Shown: positions 1 through 12,705, counted from the stretch's first letter. The stretch: 64,000 bases of DNA from Myrica gale (GCA_963930655.1 OZ005621.1:16913001-16977000); one strand, 5' to 3'. Program-made: numbers and translations. The notes: a model not told the origin generated them from the letters alone.

Positions 1-1017
1 CTTTGTTCCTTTTCTCATCTTACTCGCTTGTTATCTTTTGTTGTTTTTGGTTTTTCTGTTTGGTCTCCAGTGTTATTCTTTCAAGACTGGGTTTCTATTC
101 TCTCTGCTATTGCTTTTCGGAAGAAAAGAAAGCTTCGTATTGGCCCTGATATGTCGTTCTGCTTTGCTTTCTGAGAAAATGCAAGAAGGAATTATTACTG
201 AGAGATGAACTTTACATTTTTCTCGATGTATATGATTGACATGTGAAAGAAATCGATGCTTTATTTCCACAGCGTAAGAAAATGATAAATTTGATTGAAT
301 TTGTATTGTCTATCCGACATAAGCATTCTGATAATCTCAGACGGTAAGATAAAACATATAAAGATTCCAGCTTTTTGCTCTGTTTTCGCTGCAACCAGAC
401 GGCAGAAACGGGAGCGGATGCTACTCAAGTCATGAGTTTTTAACAATTGAAATGTTAATGTAGTTGTCGGGTTGTAATGATTGATACAAATGTATGGTTT
501 CCTGTGGTTGATTATTGTCCAATTCCTAACTGGCTTCTGAATTCAATTCGCTTGGCGTGAGGTTGCCGTTGAGCGTTTAAGTTTTCTGGACTATAATTGT
601 GAATCAAGTCGTGGCTACAAACCTTAGTTCTAAAACTGCTTCACATTATTTTGTCAACTTGATGCTTGGTGTTAGGAATGTTTTAATGAGGGCACTTTTT
701 GTTTTAGATTGCTTTCTGGTCTTTGGCAAATGGTCTTTCTTAGTCATCTGTTTCCGATAAGGCATCGTGGAACTATACTCCAATCCTACTTTTCCTTTTA
801 AACCCAAAAGAGATGGTGTGTCCCGAATGTTCATCTAAGATTTATCCCAGAAATAGTTACTACCAAGTTCTCTTTTCTTGTCTATGCGTTAAAATATTTT
901 TTGAGGTTAATTTCCATTGTTTTACTCACTAATCTCCCTCGTGTGTAACTCTCTTGTGCACCCATTTTTAAGCCAGTTTGTCCGAGAGTTGCACATATTT
1001 TAAGCCAGTTTGTCAGG
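1..1017. other. Leader region upstream of RPS7
   Basis: I see no coding region here. A polypyrimidine-rich stretch ends in a CAG directly before the RPS7 ATG. This suggests that much of the interval is a 5'-UTR intron, as is common in plant ribosomal protein genes. The first non-coding exon would then lie near or left of the window start. No TATA box can be assigned with confidence. Confidence 0.4.
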
Positions 1018-2238
1018 ATGTTTACTTCGAGGAAGAAGATCCACAAAGACAAGGATGCTGAACCCTCCGAGTTCGAAGAGACAGTTGCACAGGTAATTTT
1101 TGAGACCATTTTAAGATATTCTTGAGATTATTCCACTTGAATATCCCTTCCAATTGTTTTGACATGTGATTATGAACGTCTTTGTCATCCCTGCAGGCAT
1201 TCTTTGATTTGGAAAATACCAACCAGGAGCTGAAAAGTGATCTGAAGGATCTTTACATAAATTCTGCAGTGTAAGAATGCCATTGGCAATTACAAATAAT
1301 TGAGACGATTCGGTTATTGGGTTTCTTCTTTTTAATGACTGGTATCCTTTCCTTTCTATTCCAGTCAGGTTGATGTTGGGGGGAACGGAAAGCTCTCGTC
1401 ATACACGTTCCCTACAGATTAAGGAAATCCTTCTGCAAGCTTCATGTTAAGCTTGTGAGAGAGCTTGAGAAGAAGTTCAGCGGAAAGGTAATCAAATGAC
1501 TTGTATGTTTTGTTTTTCTTGCAATTTCAATGAACTCTTGGCTCAGAACAAATTCTATCGGGGAAGGAACTCTTTGTTTTTTTTTTCATGGGTTAAGAAA
1601 CTATCACTAATTATGCTTCGTGTCTTGGAGAGTTTGATAACTTTTTCCTTCATTTTCTCTAGTCGCTTTGTAAGTAATTGCAGTTGCCTGTATGACCTTT
1701 TACGATGTTGATATCCCTTAACTCAAGGCCTTCCCAATCTTGTAGGATGTGATCGTGATTGCCACCCGAAGAATAGTGAGGCCACCAAAGAAAGGTTCTG
1801 CTGCTCAACGGCCCCGCAGTCGCACGCTCACTGCTGTTCATGAGGCAATGCTGGAGGACATTGTGTTGCCTGCTGAGATTATTGGGAAGCGAGTCAGATA
1901 TAGAGTTGATGGATCCAAGATAATGAAGGTAATTTATTATGGTCATGTAGCTTTCATGTCGAGTTTCTTGTTGGGAGTTGTTTCCACTGATTTCAAACAA
2001 GTGATAGGAAGACAAGCCTTGATGTTTTGGATTAGAACTTAAGAAGTAGCGCTTACAATCAGCTTGGTAAATGTATCGGCGATATGTACTCAAATTATTT
2101 TATGCTTTTTGTGGATAGGTTTTCTTGGACCCCAAGGTGCGAAACAACACTGAATACAAGCTTGAGGCATTTTCTGCAGTCTACCGGAAGTTTTCTGGCA
2201 AAGATGTTGTGTTTGAATACCCAGTAACAGAGGCCTAA
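1018..2238 (+). CDS. RPS7: 40S ribosomal protein S7 (eS7), five exons, one-base frameshift in exon 3
   Basis: This is a structural protein of the small cytosolic ribosomal subunit. Exons are 1018-1092, 1197-1270, 1365-1487, 1746-1928 and 2119-2238, each bounded by GT-AG. The peptide starts [20 protein letters not shown] and ends FEYPVTEA. The family-typical [20 protein letters not shown] block lies in exon 4. Exons 1, 2, 4 and 5 join cleanly, but exon 3 is 123 nt where 124 is needed. After GGN at about 1386 the frame slips and reaches a stop within a dozen codons. One extra C after 1386 would give the family-typical [10 protein letters not shown]. Smaller departures are V for the usual E after DPK, and F for L in the KFSGK motif. 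With introns retained it is not a processed copy. It is either a recently broken duplicate or a functional gene with a sequencing error. Family identity is certain. Confidence 0.9.
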
Positions 2239-4226
2239 AAAATTCCTTCTTGCGGAGCTTCTAATCGTTTTCCAAGAACAAGTTTGAGTGAAGTTTCCAA
2301 ATTTTTGTTGATGAGTTGATTTAGGAGCAGGAAATCTTCATGATGGATCTTGGTATGCGCATTATTACGATATGATTTATATTCTGTGGTATGGTTTTGA
2401 GCAGTATAGGATATTTTCTTCATTTTATTGTTCTCGAATATGGAAGTGTACTTTGCCTTTTTATTTTGTCCGCAATGCAACCACCCTGTATGGTTGCACT
2501 TGCCCGTGTTGCTTTGGCAAGAAGCCCTTTCTTGCCTATTTGCAGCAGAAATAGATTATTTTCTAAAATTCCCCAGAACGCATAGCTTCAAACACCTTAC
2601 TAAGGTGGTGGTAACTGTGGTGGCCTTGGATGTTCATGTTCACCTGTCAGTTTGCTTGTGGTAGAAGTGCCAGGGTTTGAATTACTGGGTGAGGTATGGT
2701 TGAATTTTCATTTATGCACGTCCATACATATTCAATAAGAATGCTGCTGGTCAGAAAGAAACTTGCTCGGATGGGCGCAATTCTCGCACGATAATAATCT
2801 TGGCTGGCTTTGCGTTTTTTGTTTCTGAGCGTTGGCTATAGCTTTAATTTAAGATCACTGAAAGGTGAACGTGTGCCCAGATCCATCTATAAGGTGTTCT
2901 CTCCTCCGTAATGCTTGGACTACTATATGAGATTTCTCCCCATAACCTTGTCTGGATCCATCGGCACAATCTTAGCACCTTTTTTTTTCCCACGAGGCAA
3001 GCGGATCTGTAAGCCAATGTGGGCGAGTTTCTGCAGGATTAGATCACAACTGGAATGCCCGGTTTTTGTTGGATAGGCTTTTTGTGTGCAGAGGAGCGTT
3101 CTGATGCGCAAATCGTGGTGTCAAATTTGAATCTTGTCTCAGCAATTCCAATTTAAGGTTACTCTAAAAGAGGAATGCTCAATTGCAAACGCTCGCGTCC
3201 ATAAATGATGGGGACCGAGTATCAGATATACATAAAGTATCTTAAATGGCAAAACATCAGCATGGAATACAAATACAAAGCGACACAGTACAGTACACAT
3301 GGTTTCAGGCTCGATTCTAAGGAACAAAATTGTAAATAATTAGCATGACCTTTTCCAGGTTAACATAAATCGGATTGTGAACCCCATCTTCGGGATGGAT
3401 ATAATGAAGCAGGTTTGATCAGAAGATTTCCCTTCCCAGTAAAAACATAAGATTATCTTCCACAAGTACTCCAAACGAGAAAGATCGGTGGAAACCTTTT
3501 ATCCTGTACAGAGGCGGAAAAATGAAGTGATTTACGAAGCTTGTATACAGTATTAGTATCATATAACTAACAGCAGTAACAAGATATTAAGAATCCTTAA
3601 TCCATAAATAACCTCGTTGGACCAGGTCAGAAGGAGATTGGACATGAAACAGAGATGTTCATCAGAATACTGATGTCAAATTCATGTATGCTCTAATGCC
3701 ACTTCTTTTTACCCAAGATTGACTAACGAATGCTTCACTACGTTACTTTCATTTCGTTTCGTGTTTTTAATCTTTCTGAAATATAAGGGTCACACTTCAG
3801 CGAGCGGGAAGGATTGGGACAGTTCAACATAACCTGTGCCTCATCCAATGGTCTATCTAGCCTGATACCTCCAGAGATCCCCCATTTCAAGTTCAATCAG
3901 TTCTATCTGATCAGGGAAAATTCCACAATCGGACTTTAACGGAAATGGTGCATGTAGGAGAACCCCTCAGGTCCAAGTGTGGCTGTCTAAGTGGTCTAAA
4001 ATGTGCCAACTGGTCGACCCACATTGTAAAAACGCAATAGGTGCAAATTTGCTCGATTTGGGGACACAGATTGGTGCAGGTTGATACAAGGTCCCTAGAG
4101 ATAATATTATGTTGAAGTTGAATATGTTCCCGTGTAGATCACAAATGTTAATCTTGCCTATATGAATTTTTTTACAACATACCAATAGAAATTCCAAAAT
4201 CAAAGAATTATTTACGCAACATGTAC
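2239..4226. other. RPS7 3' flank and tail of the M50B-like gene
   Basis: The first few hundred bases are a plausible RPS7 3' UTR. From about 3140 to 4226 the sequence is probably the 3' UTR or last-exon region of the minus-strand M50B-like gene. Short open frames here (for example 2372-2664 plus, 3139-3327 minus) show no recognisable domain and I do not call them. Confidence 0.3.
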
Positions 4227-7200
4227 CTGAAGACAAAATCACAAGGCCAAGGTACATGGCTCCACAAAGAAACAAAAAAGATATTAGCCCCCTGCAAGTA
4301 GAGTTCATTACAGTTAGTGGAGAATAAAAAAAAGTAAAGGTCATAAGAGACCCAGTGTCATCAGTTCATCACAGAGAATACAAAATCATCAGGCAAAAAT
4401 TGACCACTTCTACTCTTCTAAATGACAGTGCTGAATTGCTCACCAAATAATGCCCCATCCAACACCATTACAAGGGCAGGGACACACTTCTGCGAATTTT
4501 TCAGCATCACTTGAGTGCACTCTTCGTGATATTAGATCATCGTATATATCTGCATAATTACAAAATGACTAAAGGAGATCCATAATTCGATATACAGGGC
4601 AAAAGAAATTTATCTTTTCATTCCAAAGCCATACCATAAACTGAAAACAAGCTGTTCATTACACCTGCATTTGAGAAAACAGTGCAAATAGTAACTGTTT
4701 CAACCATCACATTGCGTTAAGGAACAATCATCCCTTTCACCAACAAAGATAGCAGAATTGCATTTACCAATGTACAGAAGCAAAGATAGCAGAAGCATTT
4801 ACCAATGAATAGAATGACGTATCGAAGTATACGAACTTTTGTTGTTTCTTGTAGAACCCAAATTACACCAAGGAAAACAATGAAACCTAAGGACGAAAGA
4901 TATAAATATTAAAACCGAAAGGACATATTGTTGCTTGAGTAGACAATATGAAAAAATCACATACCAATACAGAGTCCTCGAAGTGTCCACTGCATGAAAG
5001 ACCAAATGAAAAACAGAAATGTATTTAAAATGTCATACAGCAAAGGATAAATACTGCATGCCAGACAATCCACTAAAGAAATAAAAACAACGCCCATTAC
5101 AATAAAAGAACAGTCAAAAACAATATTAAGTCATATTTTGTTTTTTCCAGTAATATCAGGTTTTTTGTGGTGTACAAAACAATGATTTAGAATCTCGGGA
5201 ATAAACGAGTTTCCATGTTTTATTAACAAGTTTGATTCCAACTTCATTGTAGGAGACAAAACTTCAGCATTCAATTTCCATAATAGTGGAAGCTGAAGGA
5301 CTGCATTTCAATTAGTCTAGTGTCGCATTCGTATGAAATTTTGAACGAGAGGGAAATTGGATGGAAACAGTGATATAGAGCCGCTCAGTAGTACTTACAT
5401 TTTTAGCTACAATGAGTGTAACTAGAAGGGCAGAAAGAAAACATCCTGCAGCTATTCTTGCAGTAAGAAGATTTGTGGATGCAAGTATCAAGACCATACC
5501 CCAAAAGGATGAACCGAGATCTGATATGAAACAAGTGGGAAAATTTAGAACAGAAAAATTGCATAAATTTCTGTTGTACATTTTACTGAAATGAGAGGAC
5601 AACGTATACAGAGTCCAAAGTGTCTGAACCGTCAATTTGAAAGGAAAACATTTAATCATGTATAAGAAAATATGATACATGGAAGCATGTACTTGACATT
5701 TCTGCTTATCTCTTGAAGAATAAGCACTGTATATACCACTAATGAGAGAAACTATATCGAGGAAAAAATACATTACATCCAGCTGGTAAGATTAACCAGT
5801 AAATTCCACCACGTGTTTGTGTGGTTCCACCTTCATCTACGTTAACCTTGATCCCTTCTACCTGCAAACCAAAGTATATGAGAAGCCATCCCATGTAGAA
5901 CATGTACTGCACTCAGGATCTCATAAAATGTCCTAGTAGCTCACCATCTGTTTTCATTGAAGATACCACTTGTGGCAGAATAGGATATGCACTTTATGAG
6001 CCAATACTATCTAATTACCAATCAAGACATTTCAGTACTTCTATTGGGACTCATTTGTGTTCCATAACTGATATGTTAGTATAACAATGGTTTATCAGAG
6101 ACGTTCTATCAAGTCTATCAAGTAAGACACCTTGTGAAGTGAATAGATCATTAGAGAATATTAAAACTTTGACTGTTGAGCTAAGTATGTCACGTGTTAC
6201 ATTTATGAATAGTACAGCACATCAACCTTAAACTCAGTCCTAAATAGACCATGACAAAGTTTGCACTTTTTTCCAAGCTTTTGACATCAACTGACCAGCT
6301 TTACCATGCTACCAGTAGGAATGATTGACGCTGAAGCACTTTTCATGCGAAAGTTTACTCAGTAATACCTACTTAATTGGAAAATTCTTGCACCAGAAAA
6401 ACAGAAAAAGGAAAGAACAGAACGATCACTCTATAAATTTGTTGAGCCATGAAACCATCCAGGGTCAGAAAGGCCTAACTTTATATGGCCTTTTCTAGAA
6501 TTAAAAATGTAATATAGACAAACACTTATACTGAGCAGTGAGAACAATGTGAAAATATCATCATTATGTACTGAGGGGTGGGTAACCTCACAAATTAAAT
6601 GGAAGAATAAACAGTTCTCTTACGTCGAAAGAAGATTTATATATGCAATTAGATACTTATATGTGGCCGACACTCATGATAGAAACACTACGTTCTTCAG
6701 GATTTAGAGACCGCACAAAATACTGAGGCTAACAAATCTATTACGGGCATTAATAGCAAAGAAAAGCAACCTATGGAATTAAAATGTGGCGTGCATCAGG
6801 ACAAAGCGTCTTTATATTAGCTAGGTAAACTACCTGCTAAGAATGCCTTTTTTGTTTTGTAAATTGAAAAAAAGTTATACACAAATACACATCTCTCAAC
6901 AATTTTATTTATAGACATCAATGGAGAGAGTGCTTGTGGTATAACACCATCAACCATAGACACGTTGTTTTGTTAATGTGACAGTCTACTAAAACCTTTA
7001 GAAAAGATAGTTATTTTCAGAAGCACGTGACTCATTATTAACTGAAATTAGTGATAAGTATAGTATGTCACTCTTCAGCAATGGAAAAACCACGCTTTGT
7101 TTCGCATGTTATTGAAATGAGAACTAGGAAATTCATGGATGAAAAAACTTAGAGAAAAAGCTTCTTACATGGCCGCACGTAAGTTTACAAGCAATAGCAT

Positions 7201-8239
7201 GACTCGCCTCATGAATAAATACTGTGACAAGCTTGAACGGTTTCAGCAATATTGTTCTCCACAACTACATCCGCAAGAAAGATACACATTGAACATAGCT
7301 TGCAGAAAGTAAATTACAAACAGATTAAATGCCAGCAAGTAAGAAATTTTAACAGCAATATAACATGAAAGGGGTCTCCTCTCGGACTAAACTCTTCGTC
7401 TAGCCCAACTTCAAGAAACCACGTGACTTGGATTTACTTTTATGGTTTTCAGTTCATACTGTCAGGCGAATGATCCATGGCTCAAGTGGAATTGTTTTCG
7501 TCCTTGATTGTACTATCCTTGAAATTTGAAGTTACTTAATGTTAATTGTAACGCGATATTTGCTTTTCAGATGAAGTAAAGGATGATTCAGATTAAAAAA
7601 GAAAAAGAAAAAGAAAAAGAAAAAAGATTAAAAAAGAAGTAAAGGATGATTCAGAAGAGATTATGAAAACTGTGTTCATTTTCTCAAAATCTGAAATTAT
7701 AGGTAGAAACTATGGGATAAGAAAGTAGAAGTGTAGTCTCAGAAATTTATTGGCTTTGATAACTACCCACTTGCACTTTAGTAAGAACACTACAATTACA
7801 TGCAAGGGTTGAGCATCCACCACAACTGATCTGTCACATGGGCATCCAAGATTTTGCCCACTGGAGTCCCAGGGGTAGCAAAGTCGGTCAGAGGCCACAT
7901 GATTCCCTTCCTGTGGACTCAAACACAGCCACCCAAAAGAATACGAAAAAATAGGATAAAGAAAAAAGAAGAATTTTGATAAAGGGTTCGAGATTCTTTC
8001 CTATAATGAAACAAAGAACTAAACATCATTCTCATTACCTCTACTTGTTACCAAATGTGGTGTCCCACCGATCCAGTGTTGGAGAAAATTTTGGTCAATT
8101 TCGATAAGCAAAAAATGGAACGCGAAGTGAAAGAAGAGAGACGAACCGCGAGAATAACGACAGCGCAGACGGAGACAGTGATAAGAAACACCAATTGCTC
8201 ATGGTTGCAGCAGTTGTTGAGCTCCCAATTGGGCCTCAT
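4227..8239 (-). CDS. Peptidase M50B-like membrane metalloprotease, nine exons
   Basis: This is a predicted multi-span membrane protein of the plant M50B-like family (about 235 aa). Exons in transcript order are 8147-8239, 7169-7264, 5777-5861, 5399-5520, 4965-4989 (25 nt), 4803-4886, 4635-4664 (30 nt), 4444-4549 and 4227-4291. Phases join without a break. The start MRPNWELNNCCNHEQ fits the family. Exon 2 gives FIHEASHA, the HExxH zinc site, then a cysteine in LTCGH. Exon 3 gives DEGGTTQTRGGIYWLILPAG and exon 4 GSSFWGMVLILASTN. Hydrophobic spans follow in exons 4, 6 and 9 (FLFLCGAMYLGLVILS). A cysteine-rich CPCPCNGVGWGIIW segment precedes the last span. The exact C-terminus is unresolved: either a donor at 4226 leads to a tiny last exon, or the frame reads through to a stop at 3967, adding about 85 residues. 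Substrate unknown. The gene looks intact. Confidence 0.85.
7573..7655. repeat. Short direct repeat around an A/G-rich simple repeat
   Basis: An 18-base unit, AAGTAAAGGATGATTCAG, occurs on both sides of a GAAAAA-type simple repeat. It lies in the large intron 2 of the M50B-like gene (7265-8146 lies between exons 1 and 2). It looks like replication slippage and has no evident function. Confidence 0.6.
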
Positions 8240-8359
8240 CTATCTGTCCGCTTCTATGATCCCACCCAGATATGCAACAACTTTCCCTGATCTCTCTCTC
8301 GGTGTTCACCAGTTAGCTGCTTGGGATCTTCACTGTTATCACAACGCTAGGTAAGCATT

Positions 8360-9295
8360 TGAGACAGAGAGAAATAGGCTTTCTTGTCTACCATGCCGTC
8401 TACTGGTGACGCCTCAGAATAGGCTAACCTGGTAGCCAAAAGAAAACATTTTGAATGATATTTTCAGACCGAACTGGGGAGTTGAGCGCACTCGTTCAGA
8501 AATAGCAGAGAAAGTAGTATAATTATGAGTGTTCTAGGACTACTTCAGCACAGGGCTCTCTCTTCTTTGAGGTGGAAATTGTAAGGCGATCTGAATTCAA
8601 ATTTTTTAATTATTTTGTTGAAAAATATAAGTTTTTTTGGCAAACAAGGAAAGATAATAAAAGAATAATAAAAGAAAAACGCAAGTACGCAATTGAGACT
8701 TGAGAGTATTTTTACGTTATCCTTTTTTTTTTCTTTGTCTAGTTTGGTTGTTAGAGGGGACAAGTCAACCAATCACGACCCCGGTAATGAATGCATTGGA
8801 CCATTTTATCTCGAAGGAAGGATCCGGTGTTTCCGCCAATGCCGTTCAAATTCTAGATTGGCAAATTATAAATCTCCATACGACAGAACGAGGAAGTTGA
8901 CATTTCTTCCCCTCAATTTTTTTTTTCCCTAAGCATTTATTCCCCACTATGAACACACGCTTGTGAGAAATAGAAAACTCTTGCTTAGTGGAGGCTACCC
9001 ATACAGTGGCCAACAAGAGTGGGTAGCCTACACCGACACGGAAGTTCAGATCACTACGAGGAAACCACTACCAAGAGTTTTCTAGGAGAAAGTAACGTTC
9101 GTGTGATGTGAGCCCGCTTGTATCACCTCAAGGGCTCGCACGACCATTACTTTCACTAACACCCTTCAAATCTACCGACGTCAGGGCGGCTCCAATGATG
9201 TTACAGGGGACCTGTCATCTCTTCTTTTCCCCCATCCATGATGTTGTCTGTGGATGCTTTGGTTCCTTTTGAGCCCCAGTGATTAATGATTAATA
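8360..9295. other. Intergenic region with an imperfect inverted repeat
   Basis: No gene is recognisable. Arms at about 8968-9000 and 9020-9084 are partly inverted: the left arm has AGAAAACTCTTG, TAGTGG and GGCTACCC, and the right arm has GGGTAGCC, CCACTA and CAAGAGTTTTCT. This may be the relic of a small transposon, or structured promoter DNA upstream of the M50B-like gene. Short open frames at 8693-8932 have no domain. Confidence 0.4.
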
Positions 9296-9505
9296 GGGGG
9301 CGTTTGTTTCCCAAAATTTTCACCCCTCAAAATTTTCAAACAATCATAAAATAATATCTTTCTCCTCATTAAATTATAAAATAATATTATACTATTCAAT
9401 TAAATTTTCTCTCTCCTCATTTTTCTATAAAATACTATACTTTTTCACAAACCTCAATACCTAAAATTTCTAAAACCCCAATATTTCCACAAACAAACAC
9501 CCCCA
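9296..9505. mobile_element. MITE-like element, about 210 bp
   Basis: An AT-rich, non-coding stretch is bounded by imperfect terminal inverted repeats. The left end is GGGGGCGTTTGTTT and the right end is AAACAAACACCCCC. TAATA-like sequence flanks both sides and may be a target-site duplication. It has the form of a non-autonomous DNA transposon, probably hAT or PIF-like. The superfamily is not settled because the duplication is ambiguous. Possible relatives lie near 14590 and 41290. Confidence 0.6.
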
Positions 9506-11148
9506 TAATATCTCGGTTGCTGAGGGGAAAAAAATAATCTGGCGGCTCCAACGTAATTGAGTCATAGGTGAGATCTTAGAGTGAGAGCACTCGTAACTGG
9601 TTATAAAATATTAATAAATTTTTAAAAAATTTACAATTTGGTCATTATGTTTATATCTACAAAATATTATTAGGATTAATTATTTTTTACTTTTTTTTGT
9701 CACTAAGTTCATGCCCTTGTGACAATCTGATCCTTCCGTCCATATTTTGTCACTACATCTAACCGAATCCATATTCACATCATCATTTTACTACGTCAGC
9801 CTCAGTAATCCCGTCAGCAGTCTGGTACCTAAACTAATCAAAATGAACCGTTTAAGTCATCTTCTTTCTCATCTATTTTCGTTCCCCCAACTGTTGTAGA
9901 AGTTGTATATCTGGTCATCTCTCCCCACCGAAGTCATCTTCTTCCTATTCTATTTACGTTTTGGTCTCTGATACGTCGTCTATCTTTTTGCAGCCTCCAA
10001 AGACTCTACTGCCACCTGAAGCATTGCCTCGAATAATGCAAGCATTTACAATAGATATACCAATTTTTATTTCGTGTAAGTTCTTTCTCTGTCATAAGAA
10101 TATATCAATTTTTTGTCCAATTTCGGTGTTTCATTCATTGTGCACTTACAGTAGAGAAATCAAGTAAAAAGAATAACAAAGAAATACCAAAATTGGAATT
10201 AGAACAAAAGGTCACTCTAAGATAGAAGTAGCAAGACGCTGCACTGGTCTGTTTCACGAACAAGGTGGTTGCAGCATCTTCATTGAGCGCATACTCACAC
10301 CACAATGATGCAGACTAGCCCATATAGAATACAACCCATGTCAAGGATACAATAAATTCTGCACATCTCAAGCGCACAACAACAAACTTTCATGACATTG
10401 ATTCTTCAGAAATTACCCAGTTGTGAATTTAGTTGTATCAGGATGTGAAACATTTTCAGATAATACAGTTATTGTGAAAGAATAGTTGTGCGCATGAAGT
10501 GTTTGTTATATTGCCCAATTATAATGGGCCAAGTGTAAGTAGGTGATAGGACCACAATTGTGTATTAAAAGACATATACAAACACATTTATTCAATAAAA
10601 AACAGGATGCAATTTCTTTGTGCACTTTTATTGTAATATCTCATTATGACCATCAAATTCCCCGGTGGCAACTGCATATAAATTCTCATAACCATAAGAA
10701 GCAACAAATTTTTTTTGTCTTCTAACTCGAATGCGGTTTCAGAACATAATAAGTACCTGCAATTGATTCAGAACCCAATCAATTATAACAGAAGGAAGAA
10801 GCAGCCCTTCTGCATGGTGTCATTGCAACAGACGTGTCATGTACCACCATTTAAAATGCAGGGAAGTCTCCTCACCTTCAACGTGGGATCACTCCAGTGC
10901 TGTAATTACCCAACATATACCCAGTGACTGGTATTCAGTTACAAACGTCAGCTAGCAACAAACATAAAGCCTGAATTGGATGCATGAGAAACTGTCAAAG
11001 AGGAAGTAATCAATCCAAGGCTATTGTTTGGTTGGAATTTTTGTAGTGTCTACGATCAATTTGAAAATAGAAGCACAATTTGTTAAAAGTAGTCAAAATC
11101 TAGAGACGAAATAGGTGCTTAACCTTAATGTAAAACCACAACGTTAAC
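9506..11148. other. AT-rich intergenic region without recognisable genes
   Basis: The sequence near 9620-9850 resembles low-complexity repeat debris common in plant spacers. I see no coding domain, RNA gene or clear terminal repeat. Short frames at 9961-10167 and 10543-10927 are not supported. Confidence 0.35.
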
Positions 11149-11440
11149 CTAAAATAAAAACTTGTCTTGAACATGTCTTAATACGCAAAAATAAGCAAGT
11201 CCCTCTTGTTGTTCCACTAGGTTCCTTTGTTGTTCATGCATAATCTTCTTATGCTCTTTGTCTTTATTCCGTTGTTGCTCCGTCATCATCTGCATCAGCT
11301 CTTTGTCTTTCTTCCGTTGCTGCTCATCTATCAGCTGTAGATGCTCTTCGCTTGACCAGAAGCACTTCATATTCCATCTGTCTGGCCCTCATCTCCTCAA
11401 TCTCTAATCTGGCCTCCTCAAATTTTCAGGACAAATCAAC
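11149..11440 (-). pseudogene. Coiled-coil fragment with repeated QQR-K-KDKE motifs
   Basis: A short minus-strand frame (73 aa at 11149-11370) has three near-identical heptad-like repeats of the form EQQR-KDKE-M. Such charged coiled-coil tails occur at the C-terminus of plant transposon-encoded proteins. No catalytic domain is attached and the frame is open to a stop on both sides. It lies just outside the TTCGAACG-rich region and is probably transposon debris. It could also be a simple-repeat artefact. Confidence 0.3.
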
Positions 11441-12705
11441 GGGCGTTGCTGATGAAGATGATCCAACAGACCGTATTGAATGACAAACATCACACATAAC
11501 CCGCTTTCGTCCCCAACACCTCAGCAAAAATCTCCACTTCAATGTATGACTTTCTCTCTGAATCAATGTATCACAGGCTACGTCTCCTCGTTGCCTGCAG
11601 CGCCTGAAACAGTTCGAAAGAATGTGTCCGTTCGACCGCATTGTGACAGATGCATGATTTTAATTGGTTGGTGTGTGAGCGTTGCCTGCAACACCTGAAC
11701 ATGTTCGAACGAGAGTATGTCATTCAAACAACTTTCGTTAGATTTAGCCACATGTTAATTGTGGACCCGCTGATTTGTGGCACTTGTCCATAGTTCGTGC
11801 GAACAATATATGTTGTTCGAACGACAACCAACCGTCGTCAACCTCCCGAACTGTTCTGGTTTTTAAACCTACTTTGTTCAAATAGGGGAGGAATATTACA
11901 AAGGAAAAATATACTCGATACAAAGGCAGGTAAACTTCCACACTCTATTTCTTCCACCAAACTAGAAGATCTTTATTTTCTCCACTAGATTGCTCAGCCT
12001 CGATTCCTGGTACGTGGCCTTTCATTATTTAGTTCGTTAGTTTTATGCTTACAATACGGTAGGTGATTGCTCGGCCTTGGTTCTGTTATTTTTCTTGGTA
12101 GTTCAGTAGTTTTCTTTCTCAAGTACAGTATACAAACCTATGCAATGTGTGTTCAAGTTCTTGTTTGTTTATTTTTTTCCTAGTGCAAATGCATGAGAGT
12201 TACTTAACTTGTTACTTTCGGGAAAGCAATTTGTACAAAAGATGTTAATGTTTTTTGCTTCATATTGTTATTGTTATTGCTTTTGTTTTGTTTGGTATTT
12301 GCTTTTCCATATTGTTCTTGGTTGATTTTTAGCCTGATTTTGTTAAAAATATATTTACTTTATATGTTTGATATTTGCTTTTGTATTCGGGAAGCTTGAT
12401 GAAAAAAAATTCCCTATTGTTCAAGTTGTTCAAAATGTATTTTTAGGAATGAGATACTACAATGAAAAATTATTTACACGGAGAGTTCAAGAAAATTCAA
12501 AAGATAAAAGACATTTTATAAGTACAAATCATTGAAGATATAGGTACAAATAGTTTACGTTGTTTCATATTTATTTTATAAATTGTTCTCAATGATTAAT
12601 AACATATTGTAAGATAGAATGTATCGTTATGATTTTATTTAAATAATCACTTTATTTTAAATATATAAGAATTAATTTTACCTTGAATTCTTTTGCAGCT
12701 TTCAA

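Noticed and set aside
1749..2042. Independent ORF beginning at an internal ATG in RPS7
   Set aside because: It is RPS7 exon 4 read through into intron 4.
1659..2093. 144-codon minus ORF opposite RPS7
   Set aside because: It is antisense to a conserved ribosomal protein exon and has no domain.
8055..8354. 99-codon plus ORF
   Set aside because: It overlaps, antisense, exon 1 of the M50B-like gene and its flank, with no recognisable motif.
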